Assembly (NCBI GenBank): GCA_021234155.1
Contig: JAJEKV010000080.1
Location: forward strand, 420,182 to 484,181
DNA: 64,000 bases
From: Isoetes taiwanensis
Lineage: Eukaryota > Streptophyta > Lycopodiopsida > Isoetales > Isoetaceae
Direction: 5' to 3'
Part shown: positions 1-9,765 of the stretch, piece by piece
How positions within the stretch are numbered: the stretch's first letter is position 1
How the letters are laid out: the number at the start of each line of letters is the position of its first letter
Notes under the pieces: generated by a model
The model's input: the letters and a program-made list of their open reading frames with translations, nothing else
Told to the model about the DNA's origin: nothing
Databases searched by the model: none
Translations under genes and position numbers: made by a program

Positions 1-152
1 CCTCTGTTAAATGTGTACTTTTTGGATTGAAACGTTTTTTTTGGTGCCCGTTTTTTTTAAAAAAGGTCAAAAATACCGAATTTACGTGTTTTCAAAAAAG
101 GAATCTGCAATTGCACCACAGGTCATTAGTGCGTTTGCTAGGTCACCTTGTT
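1..152. mobile_element. Right end of a TIR DNA transposon (second copy of the 19.9-22.6 kb element)
   Basis: Positions about 100-152 match the right end of the element at 19,862-22,550: the same run of roughly 45 bases leads into the same terminal inverted repeat ending in TCACCTTGTT. The rest of the element lies left of the window. It abuts a LINE remnant, as the other copy does. The base pair after the end here is TG rather than the TA seen at the other copy, so the target duplication cannot be confirmed without the left end. Confidence 0.6.
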
Positions 153-1015
153 TGTAGCGGTGTGTCAGAGCATCTAAGATCAGTGTGCACTGCTCGGACA
201 TGGGCATATACTAGGCACCGCTGGAGGGCATGGTGCTCATCCTCTATCACGTGCATCTCACAACACTGACATATCCTCTCCTCCCTGGGGATCCCATGCC
301 CACCATTCACCCCCCAGCGGCCTGTTTCAATTCTGAGGTAATGGGAACCCGTCCTTATGGCGGCAATAGCTCTCGATTTCTTCACGAGATGTGTGCTTTT
401 GGCACCGATGGGGTCCATGCTCAAGGCCGGGATTAACTCGGCGTGATAGTGCTCGCTTTGGGCTTTGCAAGAGTAGAGGCATCCCACGTGGTGGCAGCAT
501 AGGCCGTGATCCAATTGCCCATTCTCGCGATCGGAACCGCCAAGGTGCCACCATCCGTTGGTAATCCATAGACCACCTCCTAAACCATCCCTTTACAAGT
601 GCTCGTGCCATACCCTCTTCAAACACTGGGGGCCTGGCGTTAACAACACGGCTCGTGGGGGCAAGCGATGCTCATCCATCCCATCCACCTTATGGAAGCA
701 AGTAAGATGCTCGCAAGATAGCTGGAATGTCAGAAGGCCGTAACCCCGCCTCATACAACAAAATCTTATACGAAGACGGTGTCCTTCACTCCCAAGCTAT
801 ATGTCAAGAAAGCTTTCTGCACCCTTTCCAACCTATCCCACGTGTTTTTGCTAACTGCTGGGCCCCAAACCTCCACCCCATACAAGCAGCACCGGCTCGA
901 CCAAACATCTCTACAATAATGAACAAGGCTTGATGGCCGCCCTCCAAAACCTATACCATCAAAACACAAAACAATAAGCCAATAACAGAGTAGCCCGAGA
1001 GAGATCTTTTTAAGA
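153..1015 (-). mobile_element. Degenerate LINE (non-LTR retrotransposon), RT C-terminal part
   Basis: Read on the minus strand, the 1,015-766 part encodes a typical post-RT LINE stretch with GVEVWGPAV, then WDRLERVQKAFL and LGVK. Further downstream come RTGSHYLRIETGRW, ICQCC and IEDEHHALQRC, the CCHC-like cysteine/histidine module found at the C terminus of many LINE ORF2 proteins. The reading frame changes several times, so this is a dead copy. Its 3' end is cut by the TIR transposon at 1-152. It belongs to the same family as the LINE pieces at 18-27 kb and 30.9-31.7 kb, which carry nearly the same motifs. Confidence 0.75.
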
Positions 1016-1858
1016 ACTAGTGTGTTACCACTAGACCAAAGATCCAAGCACCACTAGTGTGTTCAATGAAGATGGTCATTCGTACAGTTTCTCCAAAGCA
1101 TCTATAACGATTCTAGTGTCAGCTCAATAATGCTCTTACCTTGTTCATACAATCCTCGTAATGATACTCTGACTAGTAGAGAATCTTCTATCCCCTTGGT
1201 CCATTGCAGTCAACCAGAGATCAATATAAGAATTTATATTTGATTAAAGTTTTTGCAAGCTGAGGCACGAATGCAAAATATCCTACACAAAGACCATCTA
1301 TGTTCAAAAACTCGTCAGCCTCAATAATTCTCACATCCCCCTCCCCCCTCCCTTCTTTGTTTTTGGAGGAATGGTGTAGTATTAATCATAATTTAATACC
1401 TACATAAGTTAGGCATAAAGCCTTCAAACCATAAACATAGAGGGTTTCTGATATACATATCATATAAAAACTGGTAACTTACCACCAAATCACATGCCTG
1501 TCGAGCCGATTTCATAACCATCCATAAACCATATAGAAAGGGGACCAAAATTCTCACATCTAACGCACTAGTTATATGGAATGACAACTCCATCCTCACA
1601 TTCAATGAATGCACCCCCTCAACAACAGAGTCAAAACCACCAGATAAACAACAAGCAAAGGATGGAAAAGAAGGCGTCGAAGGCCTAAAAATTTCCTTTT
1701 GATTTTACGGTACCTCCTTATCAAAGAGTATAGAAGAAGCAACAATCTCCAGAACGAAGCTAGGAAAGTCACCCGGATAAATTTGCAATTTCCAATACAT
1801 AAACAACGAAGGGGCAAAGATGTCCAAGAAACAAGACCAAACACTCCCAAGCTCCAAG
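1016..1858. other. No recognisable gene
   Basis: Only short overlapping frames with no family motif are visible, plus a C-rich stretch near 1,340. The 1,393-1,889 minus frames look like chance openings. Confidence 0.5.
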
Positions 1859-2051
1859 CACTATTACAAAAATAGGCAAAATGGCACAAAAGTGATATTT
1901 ATGCTCTGCCTTTTTACGAGCAGAAACGTCACTTTTGTGCCATTTATGACGTTTGTGCTTTCCAAATGACACAAAAGTGACATTTATGCTCTGCAAATGG
2001 CGGAGCAAAAACGACATTTTTGTGCCATTTCTACCTATTTTTGTAGTAGTG
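1859..2051. mobile_element. CACTA-type MITE, 193 bp, with 3-bp target duplication
   Basis: The element starts CACTATTACAAAAATAGG and ends in the reverse complement of CACTACTACAAAAATAGG. These are typical plant CACTA (En/Spm) termini. It is flanked by AAG on both sides (1,856-1,858 and 2,052-2,054), the 3-bp target duplication expected of this superfamily. Inside, GGCACAAAAGTGA and its inverted form recur several times, so most of the element can fold into hairpins. It encodes nothing and would need a transposase in trans. Confidence 0.88.
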
Positions 2052-2054
2052 AAG

Positions 2055-2545
2055 CCACGAAGGTTCAAGCACAAGATTTATATGTGCAAGATATGTACTG
2101 TGCAACATCTTCAAATATAGCATGCCATGTGGAACCCCGCAACACAAGGCCGGGTTGCCACAACATTCCGAACTTTTTCTCATGCACCAAATTGGTCGAT
2201 TCACCCATGGTCGCCGAATTCACCATCAAGCCAAGCCAAATCCGGTATGCATTAGCAACTTCTGGATTAGCAAGTGCTTAGCGATGCTTGTAGTTGCATT
2301 GTAAAGGCACACAAGTGTTCTTCCTTAAAGGATGACGTCGAGAGTATCATTTGGGAGCGATATCTTCAGATTTAGACTTATTCATAGCTAGTTGTGCTCT
2401 TGGTGATTTGTATCCTCCGCTTTTCTGTGACATGTATGTGGTGGGTAGTGTTGCTCTAGTGGACATGTTCACTGGATTTTGAGTCCCCCATATACTCTTT
2501 GTATTCTTTTGAGTAATAAAGGTCCAAGTTCATAAAAAAAAAGGG
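2055..2545 (+). repeat. Probable retroposon 3' end with AATAAA and poly(A)
   Basis: The stretch ends with GAGTAATAAAGGTCC (AATAAA at 2,515-2,520), then a run of nine A's at about 2,534-2,542, after which the sequence character changes. That is what a retroposed 3' end looks like. No coding motif survives upstream, so whether it is a LINE, a retrogene or a real gene's 3' UTR is open. Confidence 0.35.
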
Positions 2546-2929
2546 TCGCCTGATTTGATGCTCAACCAACACCCCCCCTCCCCTTCCTTCCCTAGGAAGT
2601 ATCCATCTCTTTGTTTTCAGCTTTGTTTCTGCGCCTCTAGATGTGTTGATGGTCTTGGGCTATCCAGACCTTCAGTTTACTTAGTGACTATGAAAAATGG
2701 CTTGTGAAGATGAGTAGGGAGTTGGAAAATCGCCTGAAGTGCTGAGAGCTGTTTTGATGGGGAGAAAATGACAAATGAGGCCTTTTTATAGACTAGGGAT
2801 GCCTCGGGTTCCGTGCACAAGGGTTCTTGATGGGAAAAACTTTTGTTCTATGGCTATGGATGTCCAAATGAGCTACCATGAAGTGCAAATCTAAGCAAAA
2901 CAAAGCAAGAAACATTACATTGCAGTTTG

Positions 2930-3255
2930 TTGGATGAAAATTGGTCAATTTGGGCAAAAATGGGCTTAAACCGGGTCGAGGCCAAGAAATCGCCTCTCAT
3001 ATTCCTGGGACGCAGTGGTTTTTCATACGGCAGACCCGATTTGGGTCTTTTCTAAGTTCTACTGAAGATTTTAGGAAAATTAGAGATGCTAATATGACTA
3101 CTTGGATGATTCTAACCTAACTAGGAATGTTTCTTGAGCAAATTGGACATGTTTTGGGGTCAAAATGGTGAAACCGGGTCGAAAGCCAAGAATCGCCTCA
3201 AGGTCCCCGAACGCAGTGGTTTTAGGCGGTGTGACCCGATTGATTGGTTCGAGCT
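2930..3255. repeat. Imperfect tandem duplication of about 205 bp
   Basis: Two blocks spaced about 205 bp apart share, in the same order, a run with AAACCGGGTCGA, GCCAAGAA(A)TCGCCTC, ACGCAGTGGTTTT and GACCCGATT. The first is near 2,970-3,050 and the second near 3,172-3,245. No coding sense is apparent. The remaining DNA from 2,546 to 3,376 shows nothing recognisable. Confidence 0.6.
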
Positions 3256-3376
3256 TTTTTTTGTTCTAAATATCTAATGCAAAAACAAATTATCTAATAT
3301 CAATTTGTAAAACAAAATTTTATATTTATAGGGGAAAATTTGTAAAATTACATTAGTTTATACAAAATTTGTATCC

Positions 3377-4498
3377 TCAAGGGTATTCCTTGCGGATACG
3401 GCGCGCCAAGTGTAGGTCCTTGGGCATCACCGTTACCCTCTTCGCGTGGATCGCGCAGAGGTTTCCTTCCTCGAACAATTGGGTGAGCTCGGCCCGCAGA
3501 AAGAACCCCGCAACACCCTTTGTTGTGAGCGACGCCACCCTATAGTGGGTGGACTAAGTCTTGCATCACCTCTCGCAAGAGCCGCCGAAGGTGTTTTCCT
3601 AATCGAGATTAGTGCACCTCCGAAAGTGCCTAATCTCTCTAAAAACTCGGGCATGCTTAGAATTTGGCCCGTGATGGGCCTTCTTGGGCTTCTCGTTCGT
3701 GAATTTTGCTTTGGTTCTTCTTTGGTCGGCCCCTCCGTGTATTTGGACATTACGCCCGGTACCAATCGTTATACCTCGTCAACGGCCGGAGGTATTCTTC
3801 ATATCTTGCGTCTGAATGCGCCTCCTCATGAGGCCGAACGGTTTCGCTCGCCCATGCGCAGCTGACCACCTTAGGTGGCAGGCCACTTCCGGGTAAGGTG
3901 GTCTTCGTGTCGAGGTTTGAAGATTCCCCGGCGGACCGTTAATCTTCCTCCACTTCTTCTTAGCGAGTCTCCTCCTGCTTCCACCTCCTCTTCTTGGCGT
4001 CGGGGAGGCTCCTCAATCCCGGACGGTCCGTGAGGGGGCGTGGATTTCTATCTCTTGGTTCGTCTCTCCCTCTCCCTCCGGATCGTTTGCTCCCCTCTTC
4101 TTTCTTGCCTCCTCCTCTTCCGGCCACTCCGCAACTTTCTCCTTGCCCTTCTTCTTGGTCACTGAAGGGCCCGCCTCCTCGGTCTGGTGCTGGGGCTGCT
4201 CTTGGTCCCCGTCCTGCTGCTCTTCCTGCTGTTCCACCTCCGTGTCAGACGAAGGTCCAAAGTGGCGGGACTCGTCGGTTCGCTGGGTGCCCGCCGACGA
4301 AGAGCTGCTGCTGCTGCTAGGCGCCTCCTCTTCAAAGATGTGGAAGGTGTCATCGCTGCTGGAGGGAAACACGTCTTCCCCAGGCTTGGGTCGAAGGTGT
4401 GGGGGGATCTGCTTGGTGTGCCGACCCGCTGCTGCTTGCGCCATCAGAATCGTAGGTCTCTCGCCGAACTTCCTGGCTGTCTGTTTGGTTCGAGCCAT
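3377..4498 (-). pseudogene. Divergent histone-H3-like gene with long acidic tail (broken)
   Basis: The ATG at 4,498 opens MARTKQTARKFGERP, identical to canonical H3 for the first ten codons (K4 and K9 kept, S10 replaced by F). About 150 residues of Ser/Glu/Gln/Lys-rich, strongly acidic linker follow, to a stop at 4,013-4,015. The same frame continues past it through a basic stretch to NSKHARVFREIRHFRR, the H3 alpha-N region. After a further in-frame stop and at least two frame changes come LLREVMQDL (alpha-1), then [15 protein letters not shown] and [18 protein letters not shown] and a stop at 3,379-3,377, matching the H3 C terminus ([24 protein letters not shown]). REIRHF and CTNL resemble plant CENH3, but MPKD and ARRIR are H3-like. 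Canonical H3 is about 135 aa; this would be about twice that. An intron removing both stops cannot be excluded, but the frame changes in the fold argue for a pseudogene. Confidence 0.8.
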
Positions 4499-4585
4499 AC
4501 TTAACAGTGCAGAAAATGGGTGACGTAAGGCTGAGCAAGAGAGGTATGGTGGAGGAAAAGATTGGAGGGAAAATGAGGTGTCAGG

Positions 4586-4598
4586 GATATTTAAAAAG
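4586..4598 (-). promoter_or_regulatory. TATA-like box upstream of the H3-like gene
   Basis: On the minus strand the sequence reads CCTTTTTAAATATCC about 90 bp before the ATG at 4,498. This is a reasonable plant TATA position leaving a 5' UTR of roughly 60 bp. Its retention suggests the copy arose by DNA duplication rather than from a processed mRNA. Confidence 0.4.
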
Positions 4599-4609
4599 GA
4601 GGGTCCCTA

Positions 4610-5048
4610 GGAATATTCTCCTACCATTAATAGGCCTACTTATTAGCCCCCCTTATTAATTACACCAATGTACCCTCATTATTAATATATATTTAATTTC
4701 TAGTGTACATACTTAATTTCGTATTATACCTTAGAATTTTCAATTTTCCTAATAGTTTGAAGTATTAATTATGGATTTGCGCCATTTTTCACTCGGGTCT
4801 CAGATTGGCATAATTCTTCGACCCATTTTAGGTGAAATTTGATGCAGATGCATAATTTTCACTCCAAATTTACTAGAAGGTGAATTTATTAATTTCTTCG
4901 TCTAACACTTAACCTAATTTCGGACCCACTACTTAGGAGAAAAAAATTTTCCCCTATTTTCGAGGTTCGATGGTGGAAATTTTTATTTCACACCCCTATA
5001 GGCCTGTTAGACTACTTCCCTGGTTATAGGTGGTCAACCAAGAACATC
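4610..5048. other. No recognisable gene
   Basis: AT-rich DNA between the H3-like gene and the LTR. If the LTR belongs to a retrotransposon, this is where its leader and gag would begin on the minus strand, but no gag-like frame is visible. Confidence 0.5.
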
Positions 5049-5059
5049 GCTCGATACCA
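5049..5059 (-). other. Primer binding site-like sequence next to the LTR
   Basis: Read on the minus strand, the LTR end is followed after one base by TGGTATCGAGC, close to the TGGTATCAGAGC that pairs with initiator-Met tRNA in many plant LTR retrotransposons. This orients the element on the minus strand with its interior at lower coordinates. Confidence 0.55.
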
Positions 5060-5060
5060 T

Positions 5061-6716
5061 TGTGACGCCCCTCGCTAAACATACGGGCCCGGTCGACACT
5101 CACAGAAATCCCCCGTCCGCTCAACAACCAAGACAAAGTGCCCTTCATCTACCCCCACACTCTAAGGTGACTTAGTGATGGGGAGGGGACACTAAGGTGT
5201 CTTGGCGTGTCTTCCCTATGGGCTCCTATATCAACGGAAGTTTATAAACATGTCGTAACTAGCATCAAAACATATAAATACTACCACCAAGGGTAGTCCA
5301 TCACACATATATCAATGCAAAGATGATAATCATAAATCGTAAAATATGATAGCTCCTACCCGTGCTCGGACTACCGTAAGGAGGATGACCTGACCGGCTA
5401 GGGCCTCAAGATAGAGCAGACCTAATCATGGCAATGGCGCAGGGCTGGCATAAGACAATGGCTAGGGTTGACCACTCCATCCGCCCCTCCCCGTGCATAT
5501 ACTTTGCGTGATGGGCTAAATCAGGGCTCGGGCGTGACTCTAGCCTTAGGACACGCAATCCCATGGCATCACCCATCGGGACTACTCCAGTGTTGCATCT
5601 CCCTGGTCCGATGAGGCAGAAGGGGTTGCATCTCCCCTTCCCAGTGGTCTAGAGGTTCCGTGGGCTGCTAGAGAATCGCGGGCGACACACCATCCGCATT
5701 AACTTAACCCCCAAAAACGAGCCAAGCCGACACTTGCAGCTCTCGAGAGGCGTATGCGACACCATTGCCCCGAGGAGGCCGGACCCATGCTCGCCCACAC
5801 GGGTGACCGGAGCATAAGTCTAGCCCACTATGGAATCCCCTCAGAGCCCCCCCCACTCCTAAGCAGGGATCCTCCCTCCACATTGCCTCTAGCCCCGTTA
5901 TGTGGTGCCGAGTCACATCATAGCCTCAATAGCCTGGTGGGCTCCTATGCACAGGCCGCAACTAATAGGAACTAAGGGATCTAATCTAAGAGCATACTAC
6001 ATATGGCTCTAGGTCTCTACCCCCCTTCCCAATACAAGAGGAGCAAACATGATCAACCATCATCATATAATCATCACATCATGAGAACAATCGTAAGAAC
6101 ATCTTAACCTAATCATACAAATCTAACTTATAGTTAGGGTTCTTTGATTAGGGTTCAAGATGATGCATGAGGGTTCTAGGATGGCTCTACCCTAGATACA
6201 AGATACTAATTCATCTGGAATGCTAATTCCAGATGAACTACTATGACTACTACTCTACATACCTGCTCCTGAAGCACTCCCTCCAAACCCGGGCGTCTCC
6301 ATGATCTCCGAATCGACTGAAGCTGCTCTCCCTCCAAGAACGAATCTACCCTCAGGGGGCTGCTACACCACTCTATGCCACTACAAACGATACTCGAAAC
6401 GGGGTTTTGAGTGCGTAGATGAGTCTCTGGGAGCTAGGGCTGGAAAGAGGCCTAGGGTTAGGGTTCCAGCCAATATAAGTTAGGTCCACATAGGATGCCA
6501 CGTGGCACCACTAGGATGAGGCCGTGTGGCGGTTGCCCAATAGGATAAGGCCATGTGGAAAAGGGCCTTATCCTAAGGTTATCTAAGTTAAACAATTAAC
6601 TTAGATGTGCACCCCTTGCCACATTCTAAGGCATAGAAGTCTACATAGGTAGACTTGTATGGTGACGGGTCCAGGAATATACGTATTCATAGCGTATATT
6701 CCCCTGGAACGTCACA
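5061..6716 (-). mobile_element. Ty3/gypsy-like LTR (about 1.66 kb), interior lost
   Basis: On the minus strand the block starts TGTGACG at 6,716 and ends CGTCACA at 5,061, giving TG...CA ends as inverted 7-mers. A primer-binding-like site follows directly. The region before the end (AGCGAGGGGCGTCACA) is typical of plant gypsy LTRs as I know them. No gag, protease, RT or integrase is seen at lower coordinates and there is no partner LTR in the window, so the element is truncated after its leader. Open frames inside the LTR are not genes. Confidence 0.6.
6661..6715. repeat. Hairpin at the 5' edge of the LTR
   Basis: GGTGACG...CCAGGAATATACG is followed nine bases later by CGTATATTCCCCTGG...CGTCAC, so the first ~55 bp of the LTR fold on themselves with a few bulges. 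Confidence 0.6.
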
Positions 6717-6737
6717 CTAGGTAAACCTAACTAACTA

Positions 6738-6797
6738 GTTTTTGACAATTACATTTATCTTCTTATCCTTATAGGAAGATAAATTCAATTGTCAAAA
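6738..6797. repeat. Inverted repeat / possible miniature element
   Basis: Arms of about 24 bases (starting GTTTTTGACAATT and ending AATTGTCAAAAC) flank a ~12-base centre, with one mismatch. It lies 21 bp outside the LTR. It may be a remnant MITE or a transcript hairpin. Confidence 0.55.
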
Positions 6798-7054
6798 CCA
6801 GATAAGGAAGAGAGAAGATGAGACAAACTAAAAGAAAAGTCACACTTGAGCATCTCCACTAAACACAAAACTAGAATACAATGCTAAAGAATAGAGGCAG
6901 CAAGAAACTATGGGTCAGTGGATCAGGACTATGCTTACTGGATTTCAATTTCCTCCTTCAATGCAAAAGACTTGCCTCTTATTTACCACAGTCTAGTAAA
7001 TGTGTGCCTTTTTAAGCCTGATTCCTAACATCACTGTAAATGTGCTCCTGTAAG

Positions 7055-7630
7055 TTACAAGTGAATGTGCTCCTCTAGTTTGCACAGTGATTCAATCTCC
7101 TCTTTACCACAATCCGCAAAGACTGGCAACAATCTGCACAAAACCTTCTCCTGCAAGCACAAATCCAAGCTTAAATTCGCTCCTCCTGTAAAAGCCAAAG
7201 CTGTTCTATTTCTTACCTTAGAGGAAGAAAGCAAAAGAGACTCCAGATGGTTCTCCATAATTGGAAGGAAGAATAACCTGCAAAATGTAGTTGCCTTTTG
7301 CTGTAAGCAAAGGATGATTAAGAACCCTTTTGTAGTCTCTAAATAAATGAAATAACACATTAAATACCTTATCTATGCTGGAGAAGTCAGCCACAGATAA
7401 TATCAAAGGTAATAAAAAATAGCCATGTGCAAGAAGGCAGTCACGGTTCTACGTTAGTTGGTTCCTCTAACACCTTCAAAGATGATAGCTCTAAACTCTG
7501 AGCATCGCTTGAGATACAATAGCAAACCCTAAACCATGAATCAATTCTCTTAGATTCTTCGCGTATAGCAGAGACCGGGGGGTGGGAATGAGGAAGAATG
7601 AAAATGCGTGGAAATCTTGCTTCCACATCA
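7055..7630 (-). pseudogene. Possible exons of an unrecognised gene
   Basis: On the minus strand there are plausible splice signals: a donor AAG|GTATTT near 7,372, an acceptor TTATTTAG near 7,342 and a donor CTAAG|GTAAGA near 7,218. They bound peptide-like stretches such as RDYKRVLNHPLLTAKGNYIL and LLPVFADCGKEEIESLCKL. The first of these introns would be too short to be real, so part of this is chance. I do not recognise the family and no complete frame exists. Confidence 0.2.
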
Positions 7631-8743
7631 TAGTGAGAAATATCTTGCTTTCGCGACCCCCTGTTTAAAAGAAAAGAAATGTTCTTGAAGCTTCTGAAAA
7701 AGGGTTGAGGGTTACATTGCCTGCTTCAACTATTGCTTTGTTAGAGAAAAGAAAATCGTAGCCTGGCTCATCTCAGAAGACCGCTCTTGCAATTTGTGCT
7801 TAAGATTTACACTCCATCGATTATTTTCAGCAATGATAGAATGCAGAGAAGAATGCCCTGCCATATTCATCAAATTTGAGCTTCGGTCTGCCATCCCAGT
7901 TAGCCAGCGTTCTTATGGAACCGACCAGACTCTGTTTTTTCTAGGTCGATGTCGAAGTCGAGCTGTTCCCATGCAGCAGATGTAAGGTTGCCTTTAAGGA
8001 AAACTCAGATTTTTTCAGAAATGAAAGACCATTTCTAGAAGGTCGGATTGCTGCCTTTATTTTGTCTTTTAACGGATTTATTTTGTCTTTTAACAGGTTA
8101 ACAGGTACCACAGGAGCAACCAAATGATCAAGCAGCCGGTGAAGATCAAGCTAGTGAAGATCCAGCCAGTTTCTTTGTGCGATCGCATGAGAACAGTCTT
8201 TCTTGCATCTCAACCTCAACCTCACTGTTTTGTGGCCAGGTCAAGCTCATGAGAATGTAGCCTTAACCAGTTAACCGGTTGGAACATCTGCAATCCAGCA
8301 CACAGGTGACCGCCAGTTTACATAGGACAATGGGATTGGAATAGTCAGCAGCATATCCTGGGTATATTCTAGCATATGCCTAGGATATGCCACAAACCTA
8401 CATAAACGAGGGTTTGCCCCCTAGGGGCAACCCAAAAAAAACTTTAGAAAGGTCTTAAAAAGCCGATGCCTTGAATACATATGTCTTAGATAGATAGGGG
8501 ACTGACCCTGTGCTTTAGGGCCAAACAAGGGTATTGGTTGAGGCCAGGATATGGCATGAGTTCCCTTTTTGTTCTTTTAATATATTAGCTACTTCTTTGA
8601 GACAATAACATTGATAACAAGATGACTTACACATCATTTCAACAAAAGAATTTTATACCATTGAGATTTAATATATAGAAACATAGTATTTTCAAAACAC
8701 AGTTCTTACCTCATAGACATGTAGCACTTGAAACAGAAAGTAC
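7631..8743. other. No recognisable gene
   Basis: Mixed sequence with short frames only. One spot near 8,060-8,100 repeats a TTTGTCTTTTAAC unit twice. Confidence 0.5.
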
Positions 8744-9110
8744 TCAAAAATATTCTAAAATTTTCTTCCTTCGAATTCTTTTAGCCAAATTCATGTCTTT
8801 TGGCATAAAGGTGACATGTTTTGCATGGATCGCGTAGAGATTTGCCTCTTCAGACAACTGACACAATTCTGCCTCAGTTGCTTCTGGACAAACTCTCAAC
8901 GTCATAGGGATAACCATATACTGCATCGTGAACTCTTCCATAAACCTTCACACCAACATTTCGAAGGGTGCCCTTCGACTTGAGAGATTAATGCATTGCT
9001 AAAAATGCCTAATCTCTCTTAAGGCTCTGCAATGCTTCGAGTTTAGCCCATGCCTTGCCAACTTCTTCGGTTCTTTCACTCAAGGAGGTGGCTTCCAGAT
9101 ATCTATTGAC
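8744..9110 (-). pseudogene. Second histone-H3-like pseudogene (fold region only)
   Basis: The minus-strand frame reads VKEPKKLARHGLNSKHCRAL, then REIRHF, a stop, INLSSRRAPFEMLV, another stop, a degenerate alpha-2 ([20 protein letters not shown]) and [18 protein letters not shown]. It aligns with canonical H3 across the whole fold without length change: the span from the stop replacing the alpha-1 Arg to AEL is 29 residues, as in H3. The KPKK...HG.NSKH.R..REIRHF segment is specifically shared with the copy at 3,377-4,498, so the two are relatives, not independent H3 fragments. The acidic tail is not recognisable above 9,110. Confidence 0.75.
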
Positions 9111-9715
9111 AGTCTGCACTCTTTAACAAACCTGGGAATTTTCAATATGCTATACCAATAATTGTAAGCCATCCATTGTTTCATGTATATGCAATAATCC
9201 TTCAGGTTTCTCCTGTAATCTCTATCTCTCTGGAGGCTTAGTGGCTTCTCTCCTTCCGTATATTTCTTGTCTTTTTTATCATGGGTGTGCCATTTAGAAA
9301 AGGGCAGTCGTGGTGCTTTCCAAAAGGCAAATTGCTAATAGAGAAGCAAATCGATCTTTCAGCAGCAAAGACCTGGAAAGCACTTTATTGGTGAACTAGA
9401 AAAAGTGCCCATCGTTGCTGGGCTTTTCGTGAAGATTAAATTCAAAAGTTAATAAAAATATGATTTATAAATTCGAGGGATGCCAATTCATATTATATAT
9501 ATTGTCATTTCCATTATTTTGTAACATGGTTATTTCTATATTTCTTAGTTACAAATTTTGTAGACAAAGAGCCATGTTTTCAAAAACTTTGAAAAAAAAA
9601 GAATGGAAAGAAAACTTTGTGGAAATGAAGGGGAAAATGACTTTGCAGTATCCTTGAATGACATTTTGGCCTTCTTAGATGAAAAGTTGGAGATCTGTTA
9701 TGCTATTCTTTTATT
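9111..9715. other. No recognisable gene
   Basis: Upstream of the second H3-like copy, where a tail would be expected, only low-complexity and short frames are present. Confidence 0.45.
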
Positions 9716-9765
9716 TTCATGTATACTAGTAACGGGTGCCCGGCGTTGCCGGGCATAAATACAGT
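9716..9765 (+). mobile_element. Helitron-like terminus candidate (hairpin GCCCGGCGTTGCCGGGC)
   Basis: TCATGTATACTAGTAACGGG leads straight into a perfect 7-bp-stem hairpin at 9,738-9,754. A CTAGT followed by a C/G-rich hairpin resembles the 5' ends of some plant Helitrons. The same hairpin and CTAGT occur at 32,241-32,268 with unrelated flanks. No 3' CTRR end was located, so the extent is unknown. Confidence 0.35.

Noticed and set aside
1015-1050. tRNA-like A box (TGGTCTAGTGG on the minus strand)
   Set aside because: No B box at a plausible distance and no cloverleaf; kept only as a chance or SINE remnant.
3446-3865. 139-codon plus-strand frame
   Set aside because: It is the antisense shadow of the H3-like fold, which has clear family motifs on the minus strand.
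3377-4498. Calling the H3-like gene a CENH3
   Set aside because: REIRHF and CTNL fit CENH3, but the C terminus ([14 protein letters not shown]) and the sibling copy's H3-length loop 1 fit H3 better.
5704-5975. Small frames inside the LTR
   Set aside because: They overlap on both strands, lack motifs, and fall in an LTR.
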